Part shown: piece by piece, positions 17,346 to 25,324 of the stretch
Numbering within the stretch: the first letter of the stretch is position 1
Layout of the letters: each line of letters opens with the position of its first letter
Assembly (NCBI GenBank): GCA_023412195.1
Contig: JAEYNZ010000120.1
Span: 1 to 44,700, forward strand
Source of the DNA: Bacteroidota bacterium
Lineage (GTDB): Bacteria; Bacteroidota; Bacteroidia; Bacteroidales; Prolixibacteraceae
Direction of reading: 5' to 3'
Length of the DNA: 44,700 bases
Translations under genes and position numbers: made by a program
Notes under the pieces: model-generated
The model's database searches: none
Told to the model about the DNA's origin: nothing
What the model saw: the letters and a program-made list of their open reading frames with translations, nothing else

Positions 17346-19247
17346 TTATTGGATGTTTAACAACTGAAGCAACTTAGGCAGTTGCGAAAAATCGGGAATG
17401 ATCATATCAGCCCCTGCTTTTATAAGCCGTGAGCGTTTGCTTTCATTCAGACTGTGCCGCTTCATTTCGTTGCTGGCAATCCCAATGGTAATACCTCCCC
17501 TTTTCCGTGTTTCCCTGATCTCCACCGGGCCATCGCCGAATGCAGCCAGCTGGCCCTTTGTGGAATCCCCGATGATGTTGAGAATCCTGTCAAGCACCAT
17601 TTTCTTGGCTTCCTTGGTTACATCCCCTACTGCGCCGTAGATCCCACCTGCAAACAGATGATCATAGCCCAGTATCCGTGCTTCATTTTTCACATCATCC
17701 TCATCGGTACCGCTTGCAAGATATAATGTCACACCAGCATTATAAAGTTTCTCCAACAAAATCACAGCATTTTTAAGGGTATAATCTTCCACTGCCAGCT
17801 CCCCCCTTAAAAGTTTGGCCTCACGCTCCCGCACCATTTTAAGAAGCTCCTTGTTATAAATCTCTTTATAGCCAAAAACATCGAGTATCTGGTCATCAGG
17901 AACCAACCCGAACTCCTTCACCAATTCCACCAGGCCTTTCATTTGTACCAGGGTTTGTATACCTGTTGTTTTATCCACAAAATCAATCACCCGTGTGTGA
18001 ACTTTATGGTACAATGCTTCATCAGCATCGTGAAAATGATCGCCAAGTATGGCCTTCATCATCATTGGAACCATGATCTGTTCCCACCCTTCCCTCAGGG
18101 TTGAAATGGTACCGTCGTGGTCAAATATGGCATGGCTGATCTGCAGGGGTTTCTTCCATTTATTGACGATTTCAATCTCCGACTGTTCCCAGTACCTGGC
18201 ATGCCTGATATCCTCTGCCAGCTCCGGACTGTATATAAAATCAGGGTCTGAACCTATCTGCAGGATTTCTTCCGGAGATGCAGTGCCTGTCTGAAACAAT
18301 TTCTGCACTGTGATACCTGCCACATAGGAACCAAATTCGGCAGCTATCCGGGTGTTGTATCCTGCGGCCAGTGCAGCTGCCGCCCCTGCCAGCAGGCTGT
18401 CGCCTGCGCCTACCGGATCGACTTTCGAAATAATCATCAGCCCGAATATATCCGTAACTCCTGATTCATCAACTATTACTGAACCTCTTTCACCACGGGT
18501 AATAAACAAAGGTTTCCCGAAGCGTTCAAACAACCTTAGTGCTGCCTCCTTTACCTCTGAATAAAGCACAACATCATTCGAATCCTTTTCAAGTCCGATC
18601 AGATTGGCTGCCTCTCTGTCATTCATTTTTCTGTAAACCCCTTCATAAGCCTCACTGTAGTTGCGGCTGTCGGCAATAAAAATCTTTTCCGGAAAGCTTT
18701 CAACAACCTGCACAAGCTGCTTTCTGAAATAGGAAGTATGGATGCCCGACAAAACCTGCTGATTGATAATTACCACATCCACTTCAGGAATCTCATTCAT
18801 CAGGAGGTCGAGGAGCCTGTCGGCTGTTGCTTTTGAAAGCTTGTTGAAGTTGCCAAAGTCTATCCTGTTTTGTTCCACATCGGCTATGTAAGGCTTTGTA
18901 TACACATGGGTCGCCCAGTTATGTTCCTGAATAATCAGGTTTTCCGGGTTAATACCATTTTCATTCATCACTTTCACCATTTCATTTCCGAAGGGATCGG
19001 GTCCGATGACGCCAAAAGCCCTAACATCCTTCACCCCCATGGCAGTGAGGTTGTTGGTAACATTGCCTGCGCCACCCAATGAATAACGCTGCTGTTTAAC
19101 CGGCCTTGTGAGCTGTCCGGTTTCAAGTGAAATCTCGCTTTTCGATTCATCAATGAACCAATATGCATCCAGACAAAAATCACCCACAACGGCAATTTTT
19201 ACATTCCGGATGTCACTGATCATTTTTTCAAGCAGATTTTTCTTCAT
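17346..19247 (-). CDS. PfkB-family (HldE/RfaE-like) kinase fused to HAD phosphatase
   Basis: A 633-aa two-domain cytoplasmic enzyme. Residues about 10-330 are a ribokinase-type kinase close to the heptose-7-phosphate kinase domain of HldE/RfaE: 'KIAVVGDFCLDAYWF', 'SLGGAGNVTNNLTAMG' and 'DPVGAGDSLLAG' (catalytic Asp283). Residues about 370-633 are a HAD phosphatase: motif I DHDGT (Asp376, Asp378), motif II 'LASGTDEDD' and motif IV 'FGDGPVEIRE', with a helical cap. HldE normally carries a nucleotidyltransferase at this place; here a phosphatase replaces it. In heptose synthesis kinase and phosphatase (GmhB, also HAD) act one after the other, so one chain could do both. The GmhA-like gene next door strengthens the link. 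A degradative role cannot be excluded. Confidence 0.88.
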   Translation of the reverse strand: MKKNLLEKMISDIRNVKIAVVGDFCLDAYWFIDESKSEISLETGQLTRPVKQQRYSLGGAGNVTNNLTAMGVKDVRAFGVIGPDPFGNEMVKVMNENGINPENLIIQEHNWATHVYTKPYIADVEQNRIDFGNFNKLSKATADRLLDLLMNEIPEVDVVIINQQVLSGIHTSYFRKQLVQVVESFPEKIFIADSRNYSEAYEGVYRKMNDREAANLIGLEKDSNDVVLYSEVKEAALRLFERFGKPLFITRGERGSVIVDESGVTDIFGLMIISKVDPVGAGDSLLAGAAAALAAGYNTRIAAEFGSYVAGITVQKLFQTGTASPEEILQIGSDPDFIYSPELAEDIRHARYWEQSEIEIVNKWKKPLQISHAIFDHDGTISTLREGWEQIMVPMMMKAILGDHFHDADEALYHKVHTRVIDFVDKTTGIQTLVQMKGLVELVKEFGLVPDDQILDVFGYKEIYNKELLKMVREREAKLLRGELAVEDYTLKNAVILLEKLYNAGVTLYLASGTDEDDVKNEARILGYDHLFAGGIYGAVGDVTKEAKKMVLDRILNIIGDSTKGQLAAFGDGPVEIRETRKRGGITIGIASNEMKRHSLNESKRSRLIKAGADMIIPDFSQLPKLLQLLNIQ

Positions 19248-19321
19248 GTATTCCTGTATTTTTCTTTTTCTGTAAAGCTACCTAAGCCTGTAATTTCCAT
19301 TTTTACCGCAGTATAACCACT

Positions 19322-19951
19322 TCAGCCAAAAAATTCCGTTTCTATCATCCTGCAGATCACATGATATACAGGCAGGTGAAGTTCCTGTATCCCTGCAGTT
19401 GAATTACCCCGGACATTTAGCAGCACATCGCACAGGTCATTCATGTCACCGCCTGTTTCACCGGTCATCCCTATTGTTGTCAGTCCAGAACCCCGGGCAA
19501 CCATCAGGGCATTTATCACATTCTGTGAATTGCCTGAAGTACTTATTGCCCAAAGAACATCGCCCCGTTTCCCATAGCCGGCCACCTGCTGTGCATAAAT
19601 ATAATCACCCCCCAGATCATTTGCAACCGCTGTTAAAAGAGCAGTATGTGCCGAAAGTGAGATGGCCGGCAAACCCTGTTGAAGTGAAGATGCAAGCGCA
19701 GCACCGCGTTCACCATACTGATCTTTCAGTGCCGACTGTAAGTTTGGGCCAAGGGGCCGTTTCATCTCAAATCCCTTCATCAGTTCCCCGACGATATGAT
19801 CGGCATCGGCACTGCTTCCGCCATTCCCGCAGACCAACAGCTTATTACCGTTGCGGAAGGCTTCTGCAATAACAAGTATTGCCTGTTTCACCTGCTCTTC
19901 AAGGTAAGCAAGTTCTTTATGCCGTTCAAAAAATTGTGCTAATAATTCCAT
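19322..19951 (-). CDS. GmhA-like SIS-domain sugar-phosphate isomerase
   Basis: A 209-aa SIS-domain protein. 'CGNGGSSADADHIVGELMKG' matches the GmhA sugar-phosphate loop and includes Glu56, which corresponds to a catalytic Glu of GmhA; 'STSGNSQNV' binds phosphate; 'IQELHLPVYH' holds His192, the counterpart of the second catalytic residue. GmhA converts sedoheptulose 7-phosphate to D-glycero-D-manno-heptose 7-phosphate, and the reaction is reversible. An insert of about 25 residues after 'MKRPL' is absent from E. coli GmhA and makes the protein also similar to DiaA-type relatives. It lies 74 bp upstream of the kinase-HAD fusion gene and 12 bp downstream of the ROK kinase gene. The name gmhA is not given because substrate is untested. 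Confidence 0.85.
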   Translation of the reverse strand: MELLAQFFERHKELAYLEEQVKQAILVIAEAFRNGNKLLVCGNGGSSADADHIVGELMKGFEMKRPLGPNLQSALKDQYGERGAALASSLQQGLPAISLSAHTALLTAVANDLGGDYIYAQQVAGYGKRGDVLWAISTSGNSQNVINALMVARGSGLTTIGMTGETGGDMNDLCDVLLNVRGNSTAGIQELHLPVYHVICRMIETEFFG

Positions 19952-19963
19952 TTCCTGATACTG

Positions 19964-20956
19964 TCAGCTATTGTTTTTAAAAACTTCATCATAAACAGCT
20001 ACACACAAGGAGGCATAATCGCCAATTGAATCGCCCAGTGCCGCAGGCCGGATGCTGCATACTTCCAGAGCTGCAGGAATGGCTTCTTCCTGAAGGATCT
20101 TTTCCATTCCGGGCCTGAACAATTCTTCGTTCCGTGCATATATGCTGCCGATGACAATGCATTCAGGGTTCAGCATATCAATCAGTATTGCCAGTCCCCG
20201 TCCAAGATAACCTGCTGAAATACGGATAATCTCCAGGGCTGTTTCATCACCTTCCCGGGCAGCCATGGCTACAGAACGGGCATCAAGCATTCCCTTAGCC
20301 AAGGCATCCTTCATCTTTGGCAACAACGTTCCTTCGTTGAGTCTTTCCATCACAACAGATTCTGCCAGTTGGGCAATGCCTCCGCCGCTGCAGAATCCTT
20401 CAAAAGAACCTGCTTTCCCGAATCCAACAGGCCCATCGTTGGCCAGCCTTATATGTCCCACTTCACCCCCCAGGTCACAAGTACCTGCATAAAGCTGGCC
20501 GTTCAGAATCAAACCAGCGCCCATACCCGTACCGAAGGTCAGGAAAACCATGTTCCTAGTACCCTTTCCTGCTCCCATCAGCCATTCGGCAAGGGCACAT
20601 GCATTGGCATCATTCTGAACAGCTGCCGGTACACCATATCTTTCGCTGAAGAGCTGAACCACCGGTACATTGTCCCATCCGGGCAGGTTGGGTGGCGAGT
20701 AGATCATTCCTTTCCGTGAATCAAGAGGCCCGCCGCAGCTGATCCCGATCCCGTGCAGGGTCTTATCCTGAAACTCAGCAAGAAGATTGTCCGCATGATG
20801 AAAAAACTCCTCCATGATTTCCTTATACCCTCTCTCAGCCGTTCTGGTCTCAAACTGAACTTTCCTGAAGATGTTGAATTGCTCATCCCCGGCCACTATG
20901 GCACATTTGGTTCCTCCTATGTCAATTCCCAGGTACATATTCTTCAAGTTACTCAT
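19964..20956 (-). CDS. ROK-family sugar kinase
   Basis: A 330-aa ASKHA-fold kinase. 'GIDIGGTKCAI' near the N-terminus is the ATP phosphate loop, 'QNDANACALAEW' holds the catalytic Asp, and 'TFGTGMGAGLILNG' the second phosphate loop. The ROK histidine is kept in 'GEVGHIRL', but the usual CxCGxxGCxE zinc motif is replaced by 'GKAGSFEGFCSGGGI', as in a recognised ROK subgroup without zinc. The enzyme would phosphorylate the sugar brought in by the symporter encoded downstream. It is the first gene of the six-gene sugar run (12-bp gap to the SIS gene). The 162-bp gap upstream contains a 9-T tract on the minus strand. Confidence 0.92.
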   Translation of the reverse strand: MSNLKNMYLGIDIGGTKCAIVAGDEQFNIFRKVQFETRTAERGYKEIMEEFFHHADNLLAEFQDKTLHGIGISCGGPLDSRKGMIYSPPNLPGWDNVPVVQLFSERYGVPAAVQNDANACALAEWLMGAGKGTRNMVFLTFGTGMGAGLILNGQLYAGTCDLGGEVGHIRLANDGPVGFGKAGSFEGFCSGGGIAQLAESVVMERLNEGTLLPKMKDALAKGMLDARSVAMAAREGDETALEIIRISAGYLGRGLAILIDMLNPECIVIGSIYARNEELFRPGMEKILQEEAIPAALEVCSIRPAALGDSIGDYASLCVAVYDEVFKNNS

Positions 20957-21118
20957 TACTGAACCATCCTGTTAAATCGTATAAGCACAAAATCAAAAAA
21001 AAAGCTCAACCCGGCTGAAGGGAGGCTTTCTATATTCTGGCTTTTCAGACAATCGTTATAATCAAAAATAATAATAAAGCATCAGGTTTCTGCCATTTCG
21101 ATCTGAAGATTTTTATTT

Positions 21119-22024
21119 TTAATTACTTAGCCTCTCCTTCTCCCAACCATGATCGACATATTCCCATGAAATTTCTTCATCCTTCACTTTTAAATAAATG
21201 AACCCTTCTTTCGTATTGTGCCGACGCCCTTTCCAGCCATTACCTGCAATGGAGCCACCTGTTATAAAATGAAACCTGTCGTTTACAAAACCTGATTCCT
21301 TCCAGTGAATGTGACCCTGGAGTACAAGTTTCAGGTTATGGTTCTCAAAAAGACTGAACACCTCTGCTGAATTTTCAACCGTCCGGGTGCCGCCTCCGCC
21401 ATTTACAAACTGCCAGGTTGTAATAAGCGGAATGTGGGTAACGACCACCACCGGAGCAGCTTTGTCTATTTTTTCAAGTGTTTGTTTCAGCCACTCCATC
21501 TGCCCGTCTGAAACGAAACCTTTATATTTTTTGTCATCTGTTACATCCAGGGAATTCAGCACAATGAAGTGCCAGCCTTCATGTTCAAACGAATAATATG
21601 TATCGCCAAGATGGCGGGTGAACATCCCGTATTTGTAGTCAGGGTGATTTTCATCCTCCGGGCTTTCCTCATAAATGGCAAAAAGATCATGATTCCCAAT
21701 ACAATGATATACAGGCATATTGAACCTGCTGCTCATTTCCTTATAGAGCAAAAACAGCGAATCGCCCTTTTCTTTGTTACCCCTCAAAACATCAAATACA
21801 AGATCGCCTCCTGTAAGCACAAAGTCGGGGTTCCTCTGGTTAACTGAATCAATGGCCATCTGAAAACCCCTGGGTGCACCCAAATCGGGCCTGAGATGGA
21901 TATCTGTTATAAACGCAAATTCAAATGAAGCCGCCAAAGAATCCTTTTTCTGGGCAGTAACCTGCCATACAGGCACAAGCACCAGAATACAAAACAGAAG
22001 CAGATATTGTGTCAATCTATTCAT
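21119..22024 (-). CDS. Secreted calcineurin-like metallophosphoesterase
   Basis: A 301-aa phosphoesterase with a cleavable signal peptide (cut after about VTAQ, residue 25). All metal-binding blocks are intact: FITDIH (Asp41, His43), GGDLV (Asp74), GNHD (Asn111, His112), VVTHIPL (His197) and QGHIH (His238, His240). It lacks extra domains. An unusually good Shine-Dalgarno sequence precedes the ATG at 22024. It stands 162 bp upstream of the ROK kinase gene on the same strand and may start the sugar operon. It differs clearly from the other four phosphoesterases here in length and domains, so the set is not a recent tandem duplication. Confidence 0.9.
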   Translation of the reverse strand: MNRLTQYLLLFCILVLVPVWQVTAQKKDSLAASFEFAFITDIHLRPDLGAPRGFQMAIDSVNQRNPDFVLTGGDLVFDVLRGNKEKGDSLFLLYKEMSSRFNMPVYHCIGNHDLFAIYEESPEDENHPDYKYGMFTRHLGDTYYSFEHEGWHFIVLNSLDVTDDKKYKGFVSDGQMEWLKQTLEKIDKAAPVVVVTHIPLITTWQFVNGGGGTRTVENSAEVFSLFENHNLKLVLQGHIHWKESGFVNDRFHFITGGSIAGNGWKGRRHNTKEGFIYLKVKDEEISWEYVDHGWEKERLSN

Positions 22025-22031
22025 TTTGATA

Positions 22032-22038
22032 CCCTCCT
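22032..22038 (-). promoter_or_regulatory. Strong Shine-Dalgarno site
   Basis: On the minus strand AGGAGGG lies 7 bases before the ATG at 22024. Most genes in this window have no such site, as usual in Bacteroidota, so this start is well fixed. Confidence 0.7.
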
Positions 22039-22331
22039 GCTAAAGTGGGTAAACAGGGAAAATTGCCCTATAAGTTCCACTTTACTCAAAACAACGGAAG
22101 TTTCAGGACAATTGCTTCTGATTTGTTGGTATTTTTCTATACAATTTTGACTTCCTGTCAATTTAAGAAGCTTCTTCAACCTGCTATATAACTTCGATTT
22201 ACAGGACGAGATTTTGGGAAGGTTTATCAGTTGATACTTCAATTAAATCTACAGCTGCCTGCATAAGTCATTGCGGGAAAACCTTATTTCCTTTAATAAC
22301 CTTAGTAACCAGCGCAAAAAGTTCCACCCCA

Positions 22332-22390
22332 ACCTTATTACCTTATTTAATTTTCCGCCACCCATTATAGAAGTAATAAGGTAATAAGGT
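22332..22390. repeat. Perfect 16-bp inverted repeat (hairpin)
   Basis: accttattaccttatt (22332-22347) and aataaggtaataaggt (22375-22390) are exact reverse complements around a 27-nt loop. Each arm is itself two copies of an 'accttatt' unit. The stem is A/T-rich and no T-run follows, so a terminator role is uncertain; a protein-binding site or repeat remnant is possible. Confidence 0.7.
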
Positions 22391-22487
22391 AAACAGAACC
22401 GGGGTAGTTCGCATGGGTACCAAGGGTTGCGCAGAAAAATAAGTTTTTACATCACTTCCGTGTGAAAAAGGAGTTCCCCCGAAAACT

Positions 22488-22631
22488 ATGATCCCAAATC
22501 AGGAGGTCCAACCAGACGAGGGCATGAAACGGATGGATCTAACCCATATCAAACTCACATTAAAGTCACATCAAAGTCACATTAAAGTCACATTAAATTC
22601 AATTGCGAGCGAATTTGTAGCGAATATATAA
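22488..22631 (+). other. Small open frame (47 aa) spanning the tandem repeat; doubtful gene
   Basis: A plus-strand frame from ATG 22488 to TAA 22629-22631 encodes 47 residues beginning MIPNQEVQPDEGMKRMDLTH and ending SEFVANI. The frame is open upstream to 22443. The 11-bp tandem units lie in its middle, so the peptide reads through repeats in three frames (KLTLKSHQSHIKVTL). The polypeptide-like start and clean run suggest either a tiny gene or the remnant of a repeated element. No promoter or ribosome site is evident. Confidence 0.25.
22555..22598 (+). repeat. Four 11-bp tandem units (tcacattaaag)
   Basis: Units 22555-22565, 22566-22576, 22577-22587 and 22588-22598 read tcacattaaag, tcacatcaaag, tcacattaaag and tcacattaaat. 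The 11-bp period is close to one helical turn. No spacer structure is present, so this is not a CRISPR array. Confidence 0.85.
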
Positions 22632-22827
22632 CGAAGTTGTCGCGATGTTGAGTCGAACTTAACTATACCCATAATTTATTATAGTATAAGAGGAACATGG
22701 ATATATACATTCTGGTTCAGGATTTTTAAGGATGTAAATTTTACTGCATCTGTAAGTTCATAACAGGAAAATGAAACTTAAGGACTTTGATGACAAAGAC
22801 CCGCAATTCAATTTTAAATGGCATAGG

Positions 22828-24096
22828 TTATACCGGAAACCGCTCGCGGGCGCCGGGCATTCCATCGTGTAGCGAAACCGATACCAGCGCCAGCAAGGCA
22901 ATGAAAAGCAGTACCCCCAGCAGAAGCAGTCTGTACCTGGTGTAACTGATACCTGCAGCCTGCGTGGTGAAGGGACTTCCGTTTGTATAAAGGAGGATCA
23001 GCACTGCAACCAGGTTCACAACATACAGGTGGTGGTTGAGATGAAAAATTCCTGCCAGAGCTCCTGTAACAAGATAACTCATTGTGATATACATGGCAAA
23101 ATAGCCGGCAAACAAATACAGGATCATCATCCTGCCTTCCCTGATATATCTTCCAAAAATAAGCCATGCTGCAATTAAGCCGGTAGACAGAATGATTGCT
23201 GCAACCCAGCTGGTTAGTTCTGCCACCTGTTCAGGATTGGGTGCATCTGCCAGCCGTCTGAGCAAGTGCACATACTGGATGGATTCGCGGAATACAATCA
23301 GCGGGATAAAGGCTGCAAGAAAAAACAGGGGGACCATGTATTGCCAGCGCCGATAGTATTTCTCAGAAACAGGCCATGAGGAAGTAAATACAGCATAAGC
23401 CATAGACGTTCCACCAAAAAAACCAATGCTGTATTCCATTACATTCCACATATTGAACCTGATTTCCATGATGGTCCCAACCGTTTGAAGGAAGTTTCCA
23501 AAAGCAAAACCAAAACCTGCCCCGAGAGCTGTAAAAAGGGCAATGCGCATAGAGGTACGGTGCCTCTTTCTTGCCATGTGCCACAGCATGGCCAGACCCC
23601 CGCCCAGGCAAAAAGCCCAATGCTCGGCGCGCGGGGGTGTCATCAGAACACCCAGCTGTTCAACAAGCAGTCCATATGATATGAGTGCACCGGCAACCAT
23701 TTCAGTCATCAGGCTGCCCCACCTCACCCTTTTATTCTTATCCGTTTCAAGGGCAAGCCCTGTGAGGCCTCCACCCAGCAGGCCAAACAGGCTCCCAATG
23801 ACAAAAAGCATGAGCAGCCCGTAGAAGGCATTGGGGAAATTGTTGCTTCGGCCGTAGCCGACTACCTGTCCGTAACTAATCATTCCTGTTACACCCCAGC
23901 CAATGGCAGAAACAAAAGCAACAGGAAGCACCTTTTTGTACCAGTCGGTACGGCGGGAAGCCAGCACCAGGGCCATTGCGCCAATGCCGCCTGCCCAGGC
24001 AGCGCCCTGTTCATGTCCGAACTGTCCACGTACCGCCCATGCTGTACCTAAGGTCATTCCTACAATGAGGATCCCGGTTAGCTGCGACTTATTCAT
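22828..24096 (-). CDS. Polytopic membrane protein, function unknown
   Basis: A 422-aa integral membrane protein with roughly 11-12 hydrophobic segments. I do not recognise the family. Notable conserved-looking stretches are 'GTAWAVRGQFGHEQGAAWAG' in the first helix pair, 'GMISYGQVVGYGRSNNFPNA' and 'IGFFGGTSMAYAVF', rich in Gly and with buried Arg, Gln and His, as in transporters or membrane enzymes. The start is the ATG at 24096; it overlaps the upstream phosphoesterase stop in ATGAATAA, so translation is probably coupled. The upstream partner is an exported purple-acid-phosphatase-like enzyme, which suggests that this protein moves or processes the product of that enzyme. That role is inference. 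Confidence 0.8.
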   Translation of the reverse strand: MNKSQLTGILIVGMTLGTAWAVRGQFGHEQGAAWAGGIGAMALVLASRRTDWYKKVLPVAFVSAIGWGVTGMISYGQVVGYGRSNNFPNAFYGLLMLFVIGSLFGLLGGGLTGLALETDKNKRVRWGSLMTEMVAGALISYGLLVEQLGVLMTPPRAEHWAFCLGGGLAMLWHMARKRHRTSMRIALFTALGAGFGFAFGNFLQTVGTIMEIRFNMWNVMEYSIGFFGGTSMAYAVFTSSWPVSEKYYRRWQYMVPLFFLAAFIPLIVFRESIQYVHLLRRLADAPNPEQVAELTSWVAAIILSTGLIAAWLIFGRYIREGRMMILYLFAGYFAMYITMSYLVTGALAGIFHLNHHLYVVNLVAVLILLYTNGSPFTTQAAGISYTRYRLLLLGVLLFIALLALVSVSLHDGMPGARERFPV

Positions 24097-25324
24097 TTTT
24101 TGTAAGTTTAAACTGATCGAAAAGTTCCCCGTCAACCGTATAGGCTTTGTAGAACAGCTCCTTCCCGTCGATTGTAATCAGCTGGTACAACTGTTTGAAA
24201 GAACCTGAATGTTCCATCCAGTCCTTATCGCCGGCTTCATACATTTTGGGTCCGCTGACTGAAACAACATACATCACTTCATGCCCATTACCCGGATTAT
24301 CGGTTGTCCTGCCGCGTGCATAGGAATGATCATGCCCTGAAAGAACCATGTCTACCTTATACTTCTCAAGTATGGGTTGAAAATGTTGTCTGAGGTATGC
24401 ATTATCCCTGTTTTCCTTGGGTGAATAAAAGGGAAGGTGTGTAACAACAATCACCCAGTCCTTTGTATTAGCCTGCAATACCGAATCGAGCCAATCTTTT
24501 TGTGCGGTCAGCTTAAATCCATGTTCATCTCTCAGTTCTGAATCGGCTGCCGAATCAATGGAAATCAACCTGAGATTTTTGTAATCAATTACATAACAGG
24601 TACCCTCCAGCCCCCGGGGACCATTTTGGGGTAGGGTAAACAAAGCTTTCCAGTATGGATCAAGTATTTGGTAATTATAATCATGGTTTCCGGGTGTCAT
24701 AACCTGCGGGATCATGCCATAGATGAATGAACCGGCCTCAAACCACTCATGCCATTCCAGGTCCCTGCCGGCCCGGTTGATCAGGTCACCTGCATAAACT
24801 ATGAATGCAGCAGAAGGATCTTTGCTATAGGCTGCCCTGATTGCCCTCGACCACTGTGATTTCAGGTCGCTCTGAGGGTCACCCAGATAAATAAAGGAAA
24901 ATGCGGTATCTTCCTCTGCTGGCATTTCAAACTGAAACCATTCACTCCAGTTGCCCTGCATCCCTACCCTATAAACATATTTTACTCCCGGTTCAAGCCC
25001 CTGAAGAATGCAGGAATGATGATTTGAAATGATTTCAGGTTCTTCTTCCCAATGATATTTCAGTGTAATGGTAGTTGCAGCGAAAGAATTGATTGCACTG
25101 GCATTAACCAATGGTGATGCCTGCTGTAACTCAACAAATGAAGCGGAAACAGTAGTATCTATGCGCCAGGTTACAGCTACTGAAGAAGAAGGATCTGCGG
25201 TCAGATTAAGTATTACCCGGTCGGGCACCGGAGTGGGTTGATTGGGTTGAGCAAGGGTGATGACTGAAAGTAATACACTTAAGGTTGTCAAAACAAAAAA
25301 TGGCCTGAAAATTAATTTTCTCAT
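24089..25324 (-). CDS. Purple acid phosphatase-like metallophosphoesterase, secreted
   Basis: A 411-aa secreted phosphoesterase with a signal peptide (about 1-26). Residues about 35-135 form the FN3-like N-terminal domain of purple acid phosphatases ('PDRVILNLTADPSSSVAVTW'). The catalytic domain (144-345) has LGDPQ (Asp149, Gln151), AGDLINR (Asp180), GNHDYN (Asn213, His214, Tyr216), VVTHLPFYS (His296) and SGHDHSYARG (His331, His333). It starts the leftward series of genes, divergent from GH92, and its stop codon lies inside the start of the membrane protein gene. Organic phosphate hydrolysis is expected from the family; substrate is not known. Confidence 0.92.
   Translation of the reverse strand: MRKLIFRPFFVLTTLSVLLSVITLAQPNQPTPVPDRVILNLTADPSSSVAVTWRIDTTVSASFVELQQASPLVNASAINSFAATTITLKYHWEEEPEIISNHHSCILQGLEPGVKYVYRVGMQGNWSEWFQFEMPAEEDTAFSFIYLGDPQSDLKSQWSRAIRAAYSKDPSAAFIVYAGDLINRAGRDLEWHEWFEAGSFIYGMIPQVMTPGNHDYNYQILDPYWKALFTLPQNGPRGLEGTCYVIDYKNLRLISIDSAADSELRDEHGFKLTAQKDWLDSVLQANTKDWVIVVTHLPFYSPKENRDNAYLRQHFQPILEKYKVDMVLSGHDHSYARGRTTDNPGNGHEVMYVVSVSGPKMYEAGDKDWMEHSGSFKQLYQLITIDGKELFYKAYTVDGELFDQFKLTKNE

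Larger units (their letters stand above)
22025..22827. other. 803-bp gap with hairpin, tandem repeat and small open frame
   Basis: No known gene is seen. From left to right it holds the leader of the phosphoesterase gene, a 16-bp perfect inverted repeat (22332-22390), a short plus-strand open frame (22488-22631) and four 11-bp tandem units (22555-22598). The segment 22621-22635 (aatatataacgaa) resembles part of the dispersed repeat at 25572. It separates the membrane protein gene (stop at 22828) from the sugar operon. Confidence 0.5.

Noticed and set aside
20990..21045. Terminator upstream of the ROK kinase gene
   Set aside because: A 9-T tract is present on the minus strand, but only a 3-4-bp stem can be drawn before it.
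22555..22598. Tandem units considered as a CRISPR array
   Set aside because: Units are 11 bp and directly abutting, with no spacers and no cas genes in the window.
22828..24135. Longer start for the membrane protein at 24135
   Set aside because: The 13 extra residues overlap the phosphoesterase coding sequence by 47 bases; the ATG at 24096 gives a typical short overlap and starts right before the first helix.
539..25324. Tandem duplication as the origin of the five phosphoesterases
   Set aside because: Lengths range from 301 to 596 aa with different accessory domains and motif variants (GDVH, GDTQ, TDIH, GDPQ), so recent duplication does not explain the set.
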